Source: Candidatus Brevifilum fermentans
GTDB lineage: Bacteria; Chloroflexota; Anaerolineae; Anaerolineales; Villigracilaceae
Assembly (NCBI GenBank): GCA_945877125.1
Contig: CAMCQT010000023.1
Location: forward strand, 1-49,280
Length of the DNA: 49,280 bases
Direction: 5' to 3'
Made by a program: the position numbers and the translations under genes. The notes under the pieces were generated by a model, which was given only the letters and a program-made list of their open reading frames with translations, did no database searches and had not been told where the DNA came from. Positions 1-7,894 of this stretch are shown here, piece after piece (the first letter of the stretch is position 1; each line of letters begins with the position of its first letter).

Positions 1-2
1 TA

Positions 3-128
3 AAACTACCCGGTGCGCAATGGAATTTGGATGGCGCAATTTTGACCGCCAAAGCGCGAACGGCTTGGATGAGCGGCGAATGGCAAAAACTTGTCTCTGC
101 GCGTTCGCTTTTGCCTCTCGCTGCCTGA
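3..128 (+). CDS. C-terminal fragment of an unidentified protein
   Basis: An open frame enters from the left edge of the window and runs 41 codons to a TGA at 126-128. The residues are rich in Trp, Ala and Leu and the frame ends in a Leu-Pro-Leu-Ala-Ala tail. I do not recognise the family from this short piece. The next gene on the same strand starts about 100 bases further on. The fragment could be chance open frame, but its codon use resembles that of neighbouring genes. Confidence 0.4.
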   Translation, partial: KLPGAQWNLDGAILTAKARTAWMSGEWQKLVSARSLLPLAA

Positions 129-231
129 CACCTTTTGCTTGCACACTCGGAAAATAATTTTACCATTTGACTATAAGCCGCATGTTATACTCCGAAATAG
201 AGCAATATAAATAGTGAATAGGGAGCAAACT

Positions 232-735
232 ATGGGCAATGATTGTGATGGCGTATTACCTCCAAAAGCAATTGAGGGATTGAAATTATTTAACGAGAAA
301 AAATTCTTTGAATCACACGAGGAATTGGAATCTGCCTGGCGTGATGAAAAAGGATCGATCCGCTATTTGTATCAGGGTGTGCTACAGGTCGCGGTGGCTT
401 ACTTTCACATTACACGCGGAAATTACGAAGGCGCGGTCAGGATGCGCGAGCGATCTATGAAATTACTAAAAGATTATCCCGACGTTTGCCGGGGAATTCA
501 AGTGGGGAAATTAAAGAACGATCTTGATGCCGTCATTCAGGAAGTAAAAAGGCTGGGCGTCGAAAGAATCAACGAATTTGACCAATCCCTATTCAAAGAT
601 GTTGAATGGAACGAGCAACGGATTTGGATTTGCGACCGCTGTGGAACTCAAATGCACGAAAAGAATTGCAAAGTGACCTGTCCCAACTGCGGCAACCGTT
701 TTGACTGCTCAGACCTGAATATATATTTTGATTGA
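232..735 (+). CDS. DUF309 protein with C-terminal zinc ribbon
   Basis: This 167-residue protein matches the DUF309 family, small all-helical proteins of unknown function. The family signature is visible near the N terminus as a 'FNEKKFFESHEELE.AW' helix followed by 'YQGVLQVAVAYFH' and a 'GNYEGAVRM' stretch. After the helical domain there is an addition: two CxxC/CxxC-type knuckles (ICDRCGT and CPNCGN), which look like a zinc ribbon. The ATG at 232 is preferred over a GTG at 214 because GGGAG at 221-225 sits six bases before it. Function is unknown. The zinc ribbon suggests nucleic acid or protein binding, which is inference. Confidence 0.85.
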   Translation: MGNDCDGVLPPKAIEGLKLFNEKKFFESHEELESAWRDEKGSIRYLYQGVLQVAVAYFHITRGNYEGAVRMRERSMKLLKDYPDVCRGIQVGKLKNDLDAVIQEVKRLGVERINEFDQSLFKDVEWNEQRIWICDRCGTQMHEKNCKVTCPNCGNRFDCSDLNIYFD

Positions 736-778
736 ACCTCACCTTGCCTCTCCCAAAAAGGAAGAGGGGAAAAACTTT

Positions 779-1555
779 ATGGAAAAAATATTTCAAAATA
801 AAATCGCACTTGTCACCGGCTCTGGCCGTGGAATTGGACGCGCCATTGCTCTGCACTTTGCCCAACACGGCGCAGATGTAATTATCAATTTCTTTCGCAA
901 CCGTGCGCCTGCTGAAGAGACCGCGCGCGAAGTTGAGAAACTTGGCAGACGAGCATTACTCGTCAAAGCGGATGTTGGTGATCTCGATGACCTAAACCGC
1001 CTGTTTGACGAAACAGAAAATAAATTTGGCGGGTTGGATATTTTCATCCACAATGCGGCTTCGGGATACAACCGCCCCGCGTTGGAACAAAAACCAAAGG
1101 GCTGGGATTGGACAATGAACATCAACGCGCGCGCCCTGCTCTTTGCGGCGCAACGTGCCACGCCGTTGATGGAAAAACGAGGCGGCGGAAAAATTGTCAG
1201 TATTTCAAGCCCAGGCTCCACGCGTGTCCTGCCCGATTATGTCGTTGTCGGGGCAAGCAAGGCGGCTCTGGAGTCGCTCACCCGTTATCTGGGCGTGGAA
1301 TTAATCTCAAAGGGAATCAATGTCAACGCGGTGTCACCCGGCGTGGTTGAGACGGATGCGCTGAATCATTTTGCCTCGATGGGAAATCAGGATGCGATTC
1401 TGCAAAACTTTATCGCGCAAGTCCCCGCCGGAAGATTGATCACACCCGAAGAAGTGGCGGAAGTGGTGGCATTTTTATGTACGCCTGCCGCATCCATGAT
1501 CGTGGGGCAAACCATTGCAATTGACGGCGGGTACACACTGCCGATCTCCAAATAA
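779..1555 (+). CDS. fabL: Enoyl-ACP reductase, FabL-type short-chain dehydrogenase
   Basis: This classical short-chain dehydrogenase has an N-terminal Rossmann motif (TGSGRGIGRA), an NAA-type motif (HNAASG) and a Tyr-x6-Lys active site (YVVVGASK). The Tyr-x6-Lys spacing differs from the Tyr-x3-Lys of ordinary ketoacyl reductases and is characteristic of FabL/FabI-like enoyl-ACP reductases. The segments WDWTMNINA.ALLFAAQ, KIVSISS, SKAALE.LTRYL.VEL and DGGYTL also match what I remember of Bacillus FabL. It would carry out the last reduction in each fatty-acid elongation cycle, with NADPH, in the cytoplasm. The start at 779 is chosen because the Rossmann strand follows directly and AGAGGGG lies just upstream. 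A longer frame from 728 would overlap the preceding gene. A related SDR of other substrate range cannot be excluded. Confidence 0.8.
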   Translation: MEKIFQNKIALVTGSGRGIGRAIALHFAQHGADVIINFFRNRAPAEETAREVEKLGRRALLVKADVGDLDDLNRLFDETENKFGGLDIFIHNAASGYNRPALEQKPKGWDWTMNINARALLFAAQRATPLMEKRGGGKIVSISSPGSTRVLPDYVVVGASKAALESLTRYLGVELISKGINVNAVSPGVVETDALNHFASMGNQDAILQNFIAQVPAGRLITPEEVAEVVAFLCTPAASMIVGQTIAIDGGYTLPISK

Positions 1556-1581
1556 ATATAATTAAATTTTGGACGCAGACG

Positions 1582-1621
1582 AAAGCTGATTTTCGCTGAT
1601 CAAAAGCAAAATCAGCTTTTT
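1582..1621. terminator. Hairpin terminator between convergent genes
   Basis: Twelve-base arms (AAAGCTGATTTT and its complement) at 1582-1593 and 1608-1619 enclose a 14-base loop and run into a short T stretch. It lies directly after the fabL-like stop, between convergent genes, so it probably ends that transcript. Confidence 0.6.
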
Positions 1622-1647
1622 CGCGTGCCCTTTTGGTCTTAAAACAT

Positions 1648-1760
1648 AACTCACCTGCAAAAGATTAATTTGGAGGTGAGTTGTGTTTCTGCACGCGAAG
1701 TGATCAGCGTCCCTTTTTGATTAAATAAAATGCCGCCGCTAGGATGAGGGGGGCATCCTA
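1648..1760. repeat. Two further hairpins in the fabL-capA intergenic region
   Basis: In the 315-base gap after the fabL-like gene, a hairpin with arms AACTCACCT/AGGTGAGTT lies at 1648-1682. A second one, with arms TAGGATG/CATCCTA and a G-rich loop, lies at 1740-1760. No coding potential is evident. They may act as terminators for the minus-strand gene or as repeat remnants. The rest of the gap shows nothing I can identify. Confidence 0.45.
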
Positions 1761-1870
1761 ACGACGACAAATATATTTTACTCGCAGTTTGCATATTGGC
1801 AAGCCCCCTTTCAAAATTGCAAACTTTTCGTTTATCAAGCGGTTTATGGTAATTGCCAACTACATCATTT

Positions 1871-3523
1871 TTATGGCAATGCAATCGGTGTCAGTGTGGC
1901 TGTTGGCTGCGGAATTGGGGTCGGGGATAAAGGAATCCATCCGCTGTAATAAAAATAATCGGATAAAAATGTAACCCGCTCCGCTTCTGTCATGGGGCGC
2001 GGACGTGAATAATCTTCGAGCATGGCGGTCAGCAATTCGGTGCCGAGGTAGCGTCCATCGTAAAAAACATGGCGGTCGTAAAATTCGCGCCGTGTTTCGT
2101 CGATCACTTCGCCGCTTGGCAGAATGTAGGTCATCTGATCGAAGAACAAATTTCCCAAGCCATAGTGAATAAATGAATCACCGTGAAATTCCATGATGTG
2201 CGGATAATGCGCCTGGCTGCCGCTGACAATTGTTGCGCCTTCATCTGCCACTTTGCGGAAACTTTCTTCGTGTGTGTAGCACGGCCCCGAGGAATAACAT
2301 TCTTCATGTTGAAAGGTGAAGATCACAATATAACCCTGTGCCTTCAACTTACTAATTTGATCCCCAAAAAAGTCATAATCGCATAACGCCGGGCCGGGAC
2401 TGGTGGCGCTAGCTTTGGGATATTTCGCCTCACGTTTTCCGTTGCAACCCATGAATGCAATTTTATTTCCATTCACTTCCATCAGCGCCGGCTGACGCGC
2501 CTCTTCGGCATTTGTGCCGCCGCCGTAATAGGGCAGGTTATTTTTTTTATAGATCGCAAGTGTTTCCAATAGCGCATTTTCGCCGCGGTCTCTCAAATGA
2601 TCGCCGGTTAACTCTACAACATCCACGCCAACATCGAGCAGCAAATCCATATAACGTGGATCGCTGCACAAAATAAAATTTCGGTAACCAGAACTTGGGG
2701 TCGGGCAATCTTTATCAAATGTCACTTCATTGCTGATGTGCGTTATATCCGCTTCACGCAGCCAATCACGAATCAACGAGCCGGGGTATGTAACTCCCTT
2801 CATTTCCATTGTCGCCGCAGTGGCGCGCACCAGCGCGGTTACGCCGGTCAAGATGACTGTTGCCAATTTGGATGGGTCGCGGTTTGTTGCGGGCAATGCA
2901 AAAGAATCAGACGACAACGAAAAATATATTTTCAGCGGATAAACATTCGCGTCAAAACTTTTGTGAATGGGAGATTGACCGTCCACGCTCAACACTTTCC
3001 ATTTGGGTTGGATGTCTTCAAATGGGATGATCGCCCAAGCAGACTCAGTCCACGCTGTATCTATTATCTGCTCAACTGGCACGACCTTGACCACGCCCGA
3101 AGCGGGTTCACCCCAAAGGGCAGTGAATGTCCCCAGGGTAGATTCTGCCAATAGAATCGCATGACCCGCTAACGGCGCGACGGGAGCGCCTTTCCAAGCG
3201 GAGAGTAAATCCTGAGACGCCACATCATCTGTCACAGTAGGAAAAGGCGCGACGAGGGCATAAATCCAGATGGAGCCTTGCGAAGTTTCAGAAATATCAA
3301 GTTTTTGTGTGGCGAGCGCGGGATCATCGGTGAGCGGAATTCCCCATGATTTTGTAGTTTCAAAAAGTTTTGCTGGAACGGCAGGGCTAAGCCACAACGC
3401 AGCGGGCAAGGAGGTATTGGTTACGGCAGGTAGGGCAGTTTGCATTGCAATCGGCAACTCGGTTGCGGGAACACATGCGGCGAGAATTGCGAAGCAGATA
3501 AAGATGACAAGAATTTTTTTCAT
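1871..3523 (-). CDS. CapA-family metallophosphatase-like lipoprotein
   Basis: This 550-residue protein starts with a lipoprotein signal (MKKILVIFICFAILAAC), so it should be lipidated at Cys17 and anchored outside the cytoplasmic membrane. Residues of about 60-230 form an N-terminal part I do not recognise, which resembles a substrate-binding-like fold. The C-terminal half carries CapA/PGA_cap features: SNEVTF, 'GVDVVELTGDHLRDRG', 'YYGGGTNAEEA', 'FTFQHE' and 'SGSQAHYPH...GDSFIHYGLGNLFFDQ'. In Bacillus CapA takes part in poly-gamma-glutamate handling; most homologues are uncharacterised. The start at 3523 is chosen because the signal peptide begins there; a frame from 3541 adds only six polar residues. 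It is transcribed alone, convergent with the fabL-like gene. Confidence 0.85.
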   Translation of the reverse strand: MKKILVIFICFAILAACVPATELPIAMQTALPAVTNTSLPAALWLSPAVPAKLFETTKSWGIPLTDDPALATQKLDISETSQGSIWIYALVAPFPTVTDDVASQDLLSAWKGAPVAPLAGHAILLAESTLGTFTALWGEPASGVVKVVPVEQIIDTAWTESAWAIIPFEDIQPKWKVLSVDGQSPIHKSFDANVYPLKIYFSLSSDSFALPATNRDPSKLATVILTGVTALVRATAATMEMKGVTYPGSLIRDWLREADITHISNEVTFDKDCPTPSSGYRNFILCSDPRYMDLLLDVGVDVVELTGDHLRDRGENALLETLAIYKKNNLPYYGGGTNAEEARQPALMEVNGNKIAFMGCNGKREAKYPKASATSPGPALCDYDFFGDQISKLKAQGYIVIFTFQHEECYSSGPCYTHEESFRKVADEGATIVSGSQAHYPHIMEFHGDSFIHYGLGNLFFDQMTYILPSGEVIDETRREFYDRHVFYDGRYLGTELLTAMLEDYSRPRPMTEAERVTFLSDYFYYSGWIPLSPTPIPQPTATLTPIALP

Positions 3524-3603
3524 CTGCCTATTTTGCCACAAATAGATTAATTCTGGAGTTGCGGCGGCGGCTTTAGTTACGGCTTTTACAAAATAGAAAA
3601 ATA

Positions 3604-3689
3604 TTAACGCGAATTATTCGAATGTGCAAATGGCGCGAATAAAAACGGGGAAATTCGTGTAATTCGCCAATTCGCGGCATTCGCGTTAA
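3604..3689. repeat. Imperfect inverted repeat of ATTCGCG words
   Basis: Arms TTAACGCGAAT (3604-3614) and ATTCGCGTTAA (3679-3689) enclose several further copies of ATTCG/CGAAT words. There is no coding potential. It looks like one of several repeated intergenic word families in this genome. Confidence 0.55.
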
Positions 3690-3706
3690 AAGGTTTGTCA
3701 TAAAAC

Positions 3707-3722
3707 CACGACTGAAGTCGTG
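3707..3722. repeat. Short palindrome with GACTTCAGTC core
   Basis: CACGACT, two bases, then AGTCGTG forms a perfect palindrome. Read on the minus strand it has the core GACTTCAGTC, which is also the core of the long hairpin at 4332-4386 on the other side of the regulator gene. It lies just past the regulator's stop codon. Confidence 0.6.
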
Positions 3723-3730
3723 ACTACAAG

Positions 3731-4327
3731 TTACCCAACCCGAAAAGCAAATGGGCACAACCCGCGTGTGATCGATTCTGATTTTATGGTTTGCAAAATG
3801 GGTCTGCCCAATGAAATCTCGAGCATGGACGCATCTATTTTGCATAAATCGGGGTGGCGCTCGACGATCTTTGCAAACGGACAGCGCCCAAAAATTACAC
3901 GCGGACCTTCGGCACCGGCTTCCCAACGCGCCTGGTAATGCTTCTCGTTTAATTTTTCAATCAACAAAGCCAGGCGTTTGGGGATTGGTAAATTTGTAAA
4001 TTGGGTTGAATCCAGCAGGCGGCTTGCCACGCTTTCAATATTCAGCTTTGAGCCTGCTTCTGTCAGCAGTGCATCAGCCAACGCGGACAGGTTATCGCCC
4101 AACGCAGATTGCGAGAGCGAATACATTTTCTCAGGTCTGCCGCGTCCGCCGCGCTGGTGGACGGAGGTCACTTCGAGGCGTCCATCGGAAACTAAAATTC
4201 CCAAATGATGGCGCACGTTCGGCGCAGACATGTTCAGCGCGCGCGCAATTTCCCGCGCAGAAGCGGCGCGAGTCTTTTTGAGGTGAGCGAGGACTTTTTG
4301 GCGGGCTGTGATCATTTTTACATCCAT
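3731..4327 (-). CDS. Winged-helix regulator with Cys-rich sensor domain (SufR/COG2345-like)
   Basis: The N-terminal part is a DNA-binding winged helix (AREIARALNMSAPNVRHHLGILVSDGRLEV), followed by a basic wing with GGRGRPEKMYSLS. The C-terminal domain has three cysteines in the contexts GRCPFAKI, DLCKID and GLCPFAF. This layout is typical of COG2345 regulators such as SufR, which bind an Fe-S cluster. Autoregulation and control of the divergent iscX-nuo operon are likely, because a palindrome lies between the two promoters. The start is uncertain. ATG codons at 4327 and 4315 are possible; the upstream frame to 4396 reads through a perfect hairpin and is probably not coding. Iron-sulfur sensing is inferred from the cysteines and the neighbouring genes and is not shown directly. 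Confidence 0.75.
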   Translation of the reverse strand: MDVKMITARQKVLAHLKKTRAASAREIARALNMSAPNVRHHLGILVSDGRLEVTSVHQRGGRGRPEKMYSLSQSALGDNLSALADALLTEAGSKLNIESVASRLLDSTQFTNLPIPKRLALLIEKLNEKHYQARWEAGAEGPRVIFGRCPFAKIVERHPDLCKIDASMLEISLGRPILQTIKSESITRGLCPFAFRVG

Positions 4328-4331
4328 TAAT

Positions 4332-4386
4332 GGAGCGCGGACTTCAGTCCGCATTTTTAGTAAATGCGGACTGAAGTCCGCGCTCC
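4332..4386. repeat. Perfect inverted repeat with 25-bp arms
   Basis: Two 25-base arms (4332-4356 and 4362-4386) are exact reverse complements around a five-base loop. Each arm itself contains a smaller palindrome with core GACTTCAGTC or its near relative GACTGAAGTC. It sits in the 5' leader or N-terminal region of the regulator gene, so it would form a very stable hairpin in that mRNA. It looks like a miniature repeat element. Confidence 0.85.
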
Positions 4387-4408
4387 GATTTGTCATTTAT
4401 CCACCGTG

Positions 4409-4436
4409 ATTATACTCACTTCTTTATTTATGCAAA
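4409..4436 (-). promoter_or_regulatory. Candidate promoter of the Fe-S-type regulator
   Basis: On the minus strand TTTGCA (4436-4431) is followed after 16 bases by a perfect TATAAT (4414-4409). The -35 box lies inside the palindrome at 4429-4450, so a protein bound there would block this promoter. The arrangement fits autoregulation. Confidence 0.55.
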
Positions 4437-4450
4437 GATATATTTGCATA
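4429..4450. promoter_or_regulatory. Operator-like palindrome between divergent promoters
   Basis: TATGCAAA, six bases, then TTTGCATA form a perfect 8-bp-arm dyad. It overlaps the regulator's -35 box and ends seven bases before the -35 box of the iscX-nuo promoter. It is the best candidate binding site for the adjacent winged-helix regulator. Confidence 0.6.
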
Positions 4451-4456
4451 TCTCCG

Positions 4457-4484
4457 TTGACTTCCCCCCTTCACCTGCTATAAT
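4457..4484 (+). promoter_or_regulatory. Promoter of the iscX-nuoBCDI operon
   Basis: TTGACT (4457-4462), 16 bases, then a perfect TATAAT (4479-4484). Transcription should start near 4491, giving a leader of about 38 bases before iscX. That leader contains a CACTGACCACTGACC-type word repeat seen elsewhere in the window. Confidence 0.75.
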
Positions 4485-4528
4485 TCGCGCTTGTGACAAA
4501 AAAACTGACCACTGACCACTGATTACTA

Positions 4529-4738
4529 ATGACCTTCACCTGGGACACCACCTACGCCATCGCTTTAGAGTTACGCCGTCAGCACCCCGAAGTCAATATC
4601 GAAGAAGTTTCGCTGGGACAGATTTATCAATGGACGATCCAACTTAATGAATTTGAGGATGACCTTGCACTCGTAAACGACGACATCCTTTACGCAATCT
4701 ACCAAGACTGGTTCGAGGAGAACATTCATGGAAAATGA
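4529..4738 (+). CDS. iscX: IscX-like Fe-S assembly protein
   Basis: This acidic 69-residue protein matches IscX in length and pattern: an N-terminal Trp-Asp, a central QW motif (IYQWTIQL), then FEDD, an Asn-Asp-Asp-Ile-Leu-Tyr-Ala-Ile helix and a final DWFEE. In E. coli IscX binds the cysteine desulfurase IscS and iron and tunes cluster assembly. Here it is the first gene of an operon encoding three complex I proteins that carry or contact Fe-S clusters. Its stop overlaps the nuoB start, so translation is probably coupled. There is no clear ribosome-binding site before its ATG. The match rests on recalled motifs; the small size leaves some doubt. Confidence 0.75.
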   Translation: MTFTWDTTYAIALELRRQHPEVNIEEVSLGQIYQWTIQLNEFEDDLALVNDDILYAIYQDWFEENIHGK

Positions 4739-5369
4739 AAAATTAAGTTTACCCAACTACAACATTCCAGAAGAGCTTGAAAATGTTGTAGCCATCACCA
4801 CGCTCGACCGCCTGTATAACTGGGGTCGGCGTTCATCATTGTGGCCGCTCACATTTGGATTGGCCTGTTGCGCGATTGAAATGATCGCGGCTCAAATGGC
4901 GCGTTACGATATGGCGCGTTTCGGCATGGAAGTTATGCGCCCAACTCCACGCCAGGCAGATATGATTTTGGTATCAGGCACAGTGACAAAGAAAATGTTA
5001 CCCGCCATCATCCGTTTATATAACCAAATGCCCGAGCCAAAATATGTTGTGGCCATGGGCGCCTGCGCTTCAGGCGGTGGTCCTTTCAAGGAAGGCTACA
5101 ACGTAGTCGCGGGTATTGATAAATTTTTGCCCGTTGATGTGTACATTCCTGGCTGCCCTCCCACTCCGCAGGCTTTGATCGCTGGTCTGATCAAATTGCA
5201 GGAAAGGATTGACAAAGATTCCCTCAAGAAGGTTCGCTGGTACAACAAGGAAAAGAAAGACGGCAACTACGTCCCCATGCCAATTCTCGGACCGGACTTG
5301 ATCGATGTGCGCCGCAACGCTGAAATTCGTGACGCTGCCGCCACAAAAGCAACGCAGGAGAGTGCATAA
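4728..5369 (+). CDS. nuoB: NADH-quinone oxidoreductase subunit B
   Basis: NuoB carries the N2 [4Fe-4S] cluster that passes electrons to quinone. All four ligand positions are visible: the adjacent Cys pair in GLACCAIEM, the Cys in [11 protein letters not shown] and the Cys in PGCPPTPQ. The 213-residue length includes the usual C-terminal extension. The ATG lies inside the end of iscX, 11 bases before its stop, with GGAG just upstream. It is in the Q module with NuoCD and NuoI, at the membrane on the cytoplasmic face. The stop overlaps the nuoCD start by one base. Confidence 0.96.
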   Translation: MENEKLSLPNYNIPEELENVVAITTLDRLYNWGRRSSLWPLTFGLACCAIEMIAAQMARYDMARFGMEVMRPTPRQADMILVSGTVTKKMLPAIIRLYNQMPEPKYVVAMGACASGGGPFKEGYNVVAGIDKFLPVDVYIPGCPPTPQALIAGLIKLQERIDKDSLKKVRWYNKEKKDGNYVPMPILGPDLIDVRRNAEIRDAAATKATQESA

Positions 5370-7114
5370 TGGCGACCCCGATCTTGACACAAACTGTAGA
5401 TTTGGCTGCCCGCTTCCCGGGCATGGTCACCGCTGACGCACGCCCCGGCTACACAGGCTTTATCGTCAACAAAGAGAATCTCCTCGAAGTGGCAACCGCT
5501 GTCCGCGATGAATTTGGCTTTGACTTACTATCCTCCCTAACCGGCGTGGATTACATCGCCGAAAATAAAATGGAAGTGGTCTATCATGCCTTCAAAACAA
5601 CCGGCGGCTCCGGTTTGATTTTCAAAGTACAAGTTGAGCGTATTGACCCAATCGAAATTCCCTCGCTAACTCATATTTGGCACGGATTGGAATTTCAGGA
5701 ACGCGAAGTCTGGGACTTGTATGGTATCAAGTTCACCGATCATCCTGACATGCGCCGCATCCTGATGTGGGAAGGCTTTGAGGGGCACCCGCTCCGCAAG
5801 GATTGGAAGGAAGCTTTCTACGAAGAAGAGGTAAAGCCTTACAAGAGCCGCTGGCCCGAAGGCAAACACACCTTCGCAGAAGACAAGAATCCCTTCCACG
5901 ATAACCTCAACTTTCCCAAAGACTTCGACCCTGAAAAATATGTCGTTGACAAGGAAGAGGATCTTTACGCATCGCTTGAACGCCACACCATGAAAGATGA
6001 GGCGGGCAAGATGAAGACCGACAGCGTTGTGGTCAACCTCGGACCCCATCACCCATCCACTCACGGCGTGTTACGTGTGGCAGTTACCCTGAACGGCGAG
6101 ACCGTCATGGGACTAAAACCTGTGATGGGCTACCTGCATCGCAACCATGAGAAGATCGGCGAACGCAGCACCTTTACGCAGATCATCCCCTACACCGACC
6201 GCCTCGATTATTTCAACTCAATGAGCAACAACTTTGGGTATGTGACCACCGTTGAAAAAATGATGAATATCCAGGTTGCCGAACGCGCAGAATATATCCG
6301 CGTGATCATGGCAGAACTCAGCCGCGTTCAAAACCACTTGGTCTTTATCGGCATGTTGCTCAATGACCTCGGCACGATGTTCACACCTGCGCTTTATGCC
6401 TTTGAAGAGCGCGAATTGATCGTTGACATCTTTGAAGCCGTATCCGGCTCACGCATGATGTGTAATTACTATCGCTTTGGCGGTGTGGTACGTGATGTCT
6501 CTGATGAGATATTGCAAAAGATTAAAGACCTGGTCTTTGACCGCCTGCCCGCCAAAACCGATGAAATGGAACGCCTCCTAAACGAGAACGAAGTTTTAGT
6601 TGGACGTTTGAAAGGCACACACGTATTGAGCGCGGAAGATGCGATCAATTTCTCTGTAACAGGTCCTGTGTTGCGCGCATCGGGCGTGCCTTACGATCTG
6701 CGCCGCGCTGACCCCTATTCCATTTATGATCGCTTTGATTTCGATGTGGCAGTGCGTCACAATGGCGACATGATGGATAATTACCTCATCCGCTTTGATG
6801 AGATCAGACAGTCCCTGCGAATCCTGGAGCAGGCTCTCAAACAAATCCCACAGGGACCGATCAACTCACAGAAACCAAACTACCAGATCAAGGTTCCGGC
6901 AGGTGAGGCGTATGGTCGCATTGAATCGCCCAAAGGCGAGTTAGGCTTCTACATCATCTCAACCGGCAAAGGGAATCCCTATCGTTATCACGTCCGCGCG
7001 CCTTCCTTTGTCAACCTCACCGCTATTGAAAAGATATGCATCGGCACAAAGATTCAAGACTTCGTCGCCCTGCTCGCCATGCTTGACATCGTCATGGGCG
7101 AATTGGACCGCTAA
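5369..7114 (+). CDS. nuoCD: NADH-quinone oxidoreductase subunits C and D, fused
   Basis: This 581-residue protein joins NuoC (about residues 25-195) to NuoD (about 215-581). The NuoC part shows 'LTGVDY' and the 'ERE.WDLYGI.F..HPD.RRILMWEGFEGHPLRKD' block. The NuoD part begins with LGPHHPSTHGVLR and contains the PVMGYLHRNHEKI, 'NHLVFIGM' and 'SGSRMMCNYYRFGG' segments expected of the quinone-site subunit. The NuoD part lacks the CxxC pairs of [NiFe] hydrogenase large subunits, so this is complex I and not a group 4 hydrogenase. NuoC-NuoD fusion is known from enterobacteria and some other groups. The gene overlaps nuoB by one base and is followed by nuoI after 14 bases. Confidence 0.96.
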   Translation: MATPILTQTVDLAARFPGMVTADARPGYTGFIVNKENLLEVATAVRDEFGFDLLSSLTGVDYIAENKMEVVYHAFKTTGGSGLIFKVQVERIDPIEIPSLTHIWHGLEFQEREVWDLYGIKFTDHPDMRRILMWEGFEGHPLRKDWKEAFYEEEVKPYKSRWPEGKHTFAEDKNPFHDNLNFPKDFDPEKYVVDKEEDLYASLERHTMKDEAGKMKTDSVVVNLGPHHPSTHGVLRVAVTLNGETVMGLKPVMGYLHRNHEKIGERSTFTQIIPYTDRLDYFNSMSNNFGYVTTVEKMMNIQVAERAEYIRVIMAELSRVQNHLVFIGMLLNDLGTMFTPALYAFEERELIVDIFEAVSGSRMMCNYYRFGGVVRDVSDEILQKIKDLVFDRLPAKTDEMERLLNENEVLVGRLKGTHVLSAEDAINFSVTGPVLRASGVPYDLRRADPYSIYDRFDFDVAVRHNGDMMDNYLIRFDEIRQSLRILEQALKQIPQGPINSQKPNYQIKVPAGEAYGRIESPKGELGFYIISTGKGNPYRYHVRAPSFVNLTAIEKICIGTKIQDFVALLAMLDIVMGELDR

Positions 7115-7128
7115 CAGGAGAAACAACC

Positions 7129-7764
7129 ATGTATGGAAAAGGTATTCTTAAAGGACTAAGCGTGACCTGGAAGCGTTTCTGGGATACGTATATTGACGAC
7201 ATCTCTTGGGCAGTAAGCGGCAGAAAACGTTATCACTCCGAAGAGGGTGTGAAACATCGTTCAAGCAAAAACACCAAAGGCATCTTCACGGTGCAGTATC
7301 CTGAAGAGCAGTTGATCGTGCCGGAAGAGTTTCGCTTTTTGCCGTTTTTGGTCTACGATGAGGGCGCAGATGGAAAAAAGGAAGTGCGCTGTACTTCATG
7401 CGGAATTTGCGCAAAAGCCTGCCCGCCGCAATGTATTTGGATCGTTCGTTCAAGCGATCCAGTAACGGGCAAGCCTGTTGCCACCCCGGCAGATTTCTAC
7501 ATTGATGCGGACATCTGCATGAACTGCGGTTTCTGCGCCGAGTACTGCCCCTTTGATGCGATCAAGATGGATCACGATTTTGACATTGCCTCAACCAAGC
7601 GCAGTGTCTACAACCTTGAAAGATTATTGAAACCCGCTTCTTATTACGCAGAAATTCGCCCGCTGAATTACACGATGGAAGAGGAAGCCCGTAAGGCAAA
7701 AGAAGCCGCCAAAGCCGCCAAGGCTCAAGCCGCCGCCGCGGCAACCGCAACACCTGCCGCATAA
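7129..7764 (+). CDS. nuoI: NADH-quinone oxidoreductase subunit I
   Basis: NuoI holds clusters N6a and N6b in the hydrophilic arm. Two classical 4Fe-4S motifs are present: CTSCGICAKACPPQC around residues 86-100 and CMNCGFCAEYCPFDA around residues 128-142. The protein ends in a long Ala/Lys-rich tail (about the last 25 residues), which is unusual for NuoI and probably disordered. A ribosome-binding site AGGAG lies nine bases before the start. It completes the four Q-module subunits (B, C, D, I). No membrane-arm or NADH-module genes follow; instead there is a repeat element and the mrp-like gene. Confidence 0.95.
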   Translation: MYGKGILKGLSVTWKRFWDTYIDDISWAVSGRKRYHSEEGVKHRSSKNTKGIFTVQYPEEQLIVPEEFRFLPFLVYDEGADGKKEVRCTSCGICAKACPPQCIWIVRSSDPVTGKPVATPADFYIDADICMNCGFCAEYCPFDAIKMDHDFDIASTKRSVYNLERLLKPASYYAEIRPLNYTMEEEARKAKEAAKAAKAQAAAAATATPAA

Positions 7765-7776
7765 TCATCACCACTC

Positions 7777-7868
7777 GTCATTGCGAGGAGGGCGTTCTCC
7801 CCGCCGAAGCAATCTCCTTGTAACATGAGATTGCTTCGGGCAAAAAACAAGAGCGCCCTCGCAATGAC
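7777..7868. repeat. Palindromic repeat family A, copy 1
   Basis: The outer arms GTCATTGCGAGG and CCTCGCAATGAC bound a 92-base element with an inner stem GAAGCAATCTC/GAGATTGCTTC. Two more copies lie at 17859-17950 and 26987-27075. This copy is inverted relative to those two: its right half matches the reverse complement of their left half almost base for base. Confidence 0.9.
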
Positions 7869-7894
7869 ATTTATTTTTTAATAGGTAAATCAAA

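Noticed and set aside
167-191. Promoter of the DUF309 gene (TTGACT and TATACT)
   Set aside because: The spacer is only 13 bases, too short for a normal sigma-70 promoter.
2738-3154. 138-codon plus-strand open frame opposite the CapA-like gene
   Set aside because: It is antisense to a well-supported gene, has no ribosome-binding site and no recognisable domain.
5369-7764. Group 4 [NiFe] hydrogenase instead of complex I
   Set aside because: The NuoD part lacks the two CxxC nickel-binding motifs and keeps LGPHHPSTHGVLR, so these are complex I subunits.
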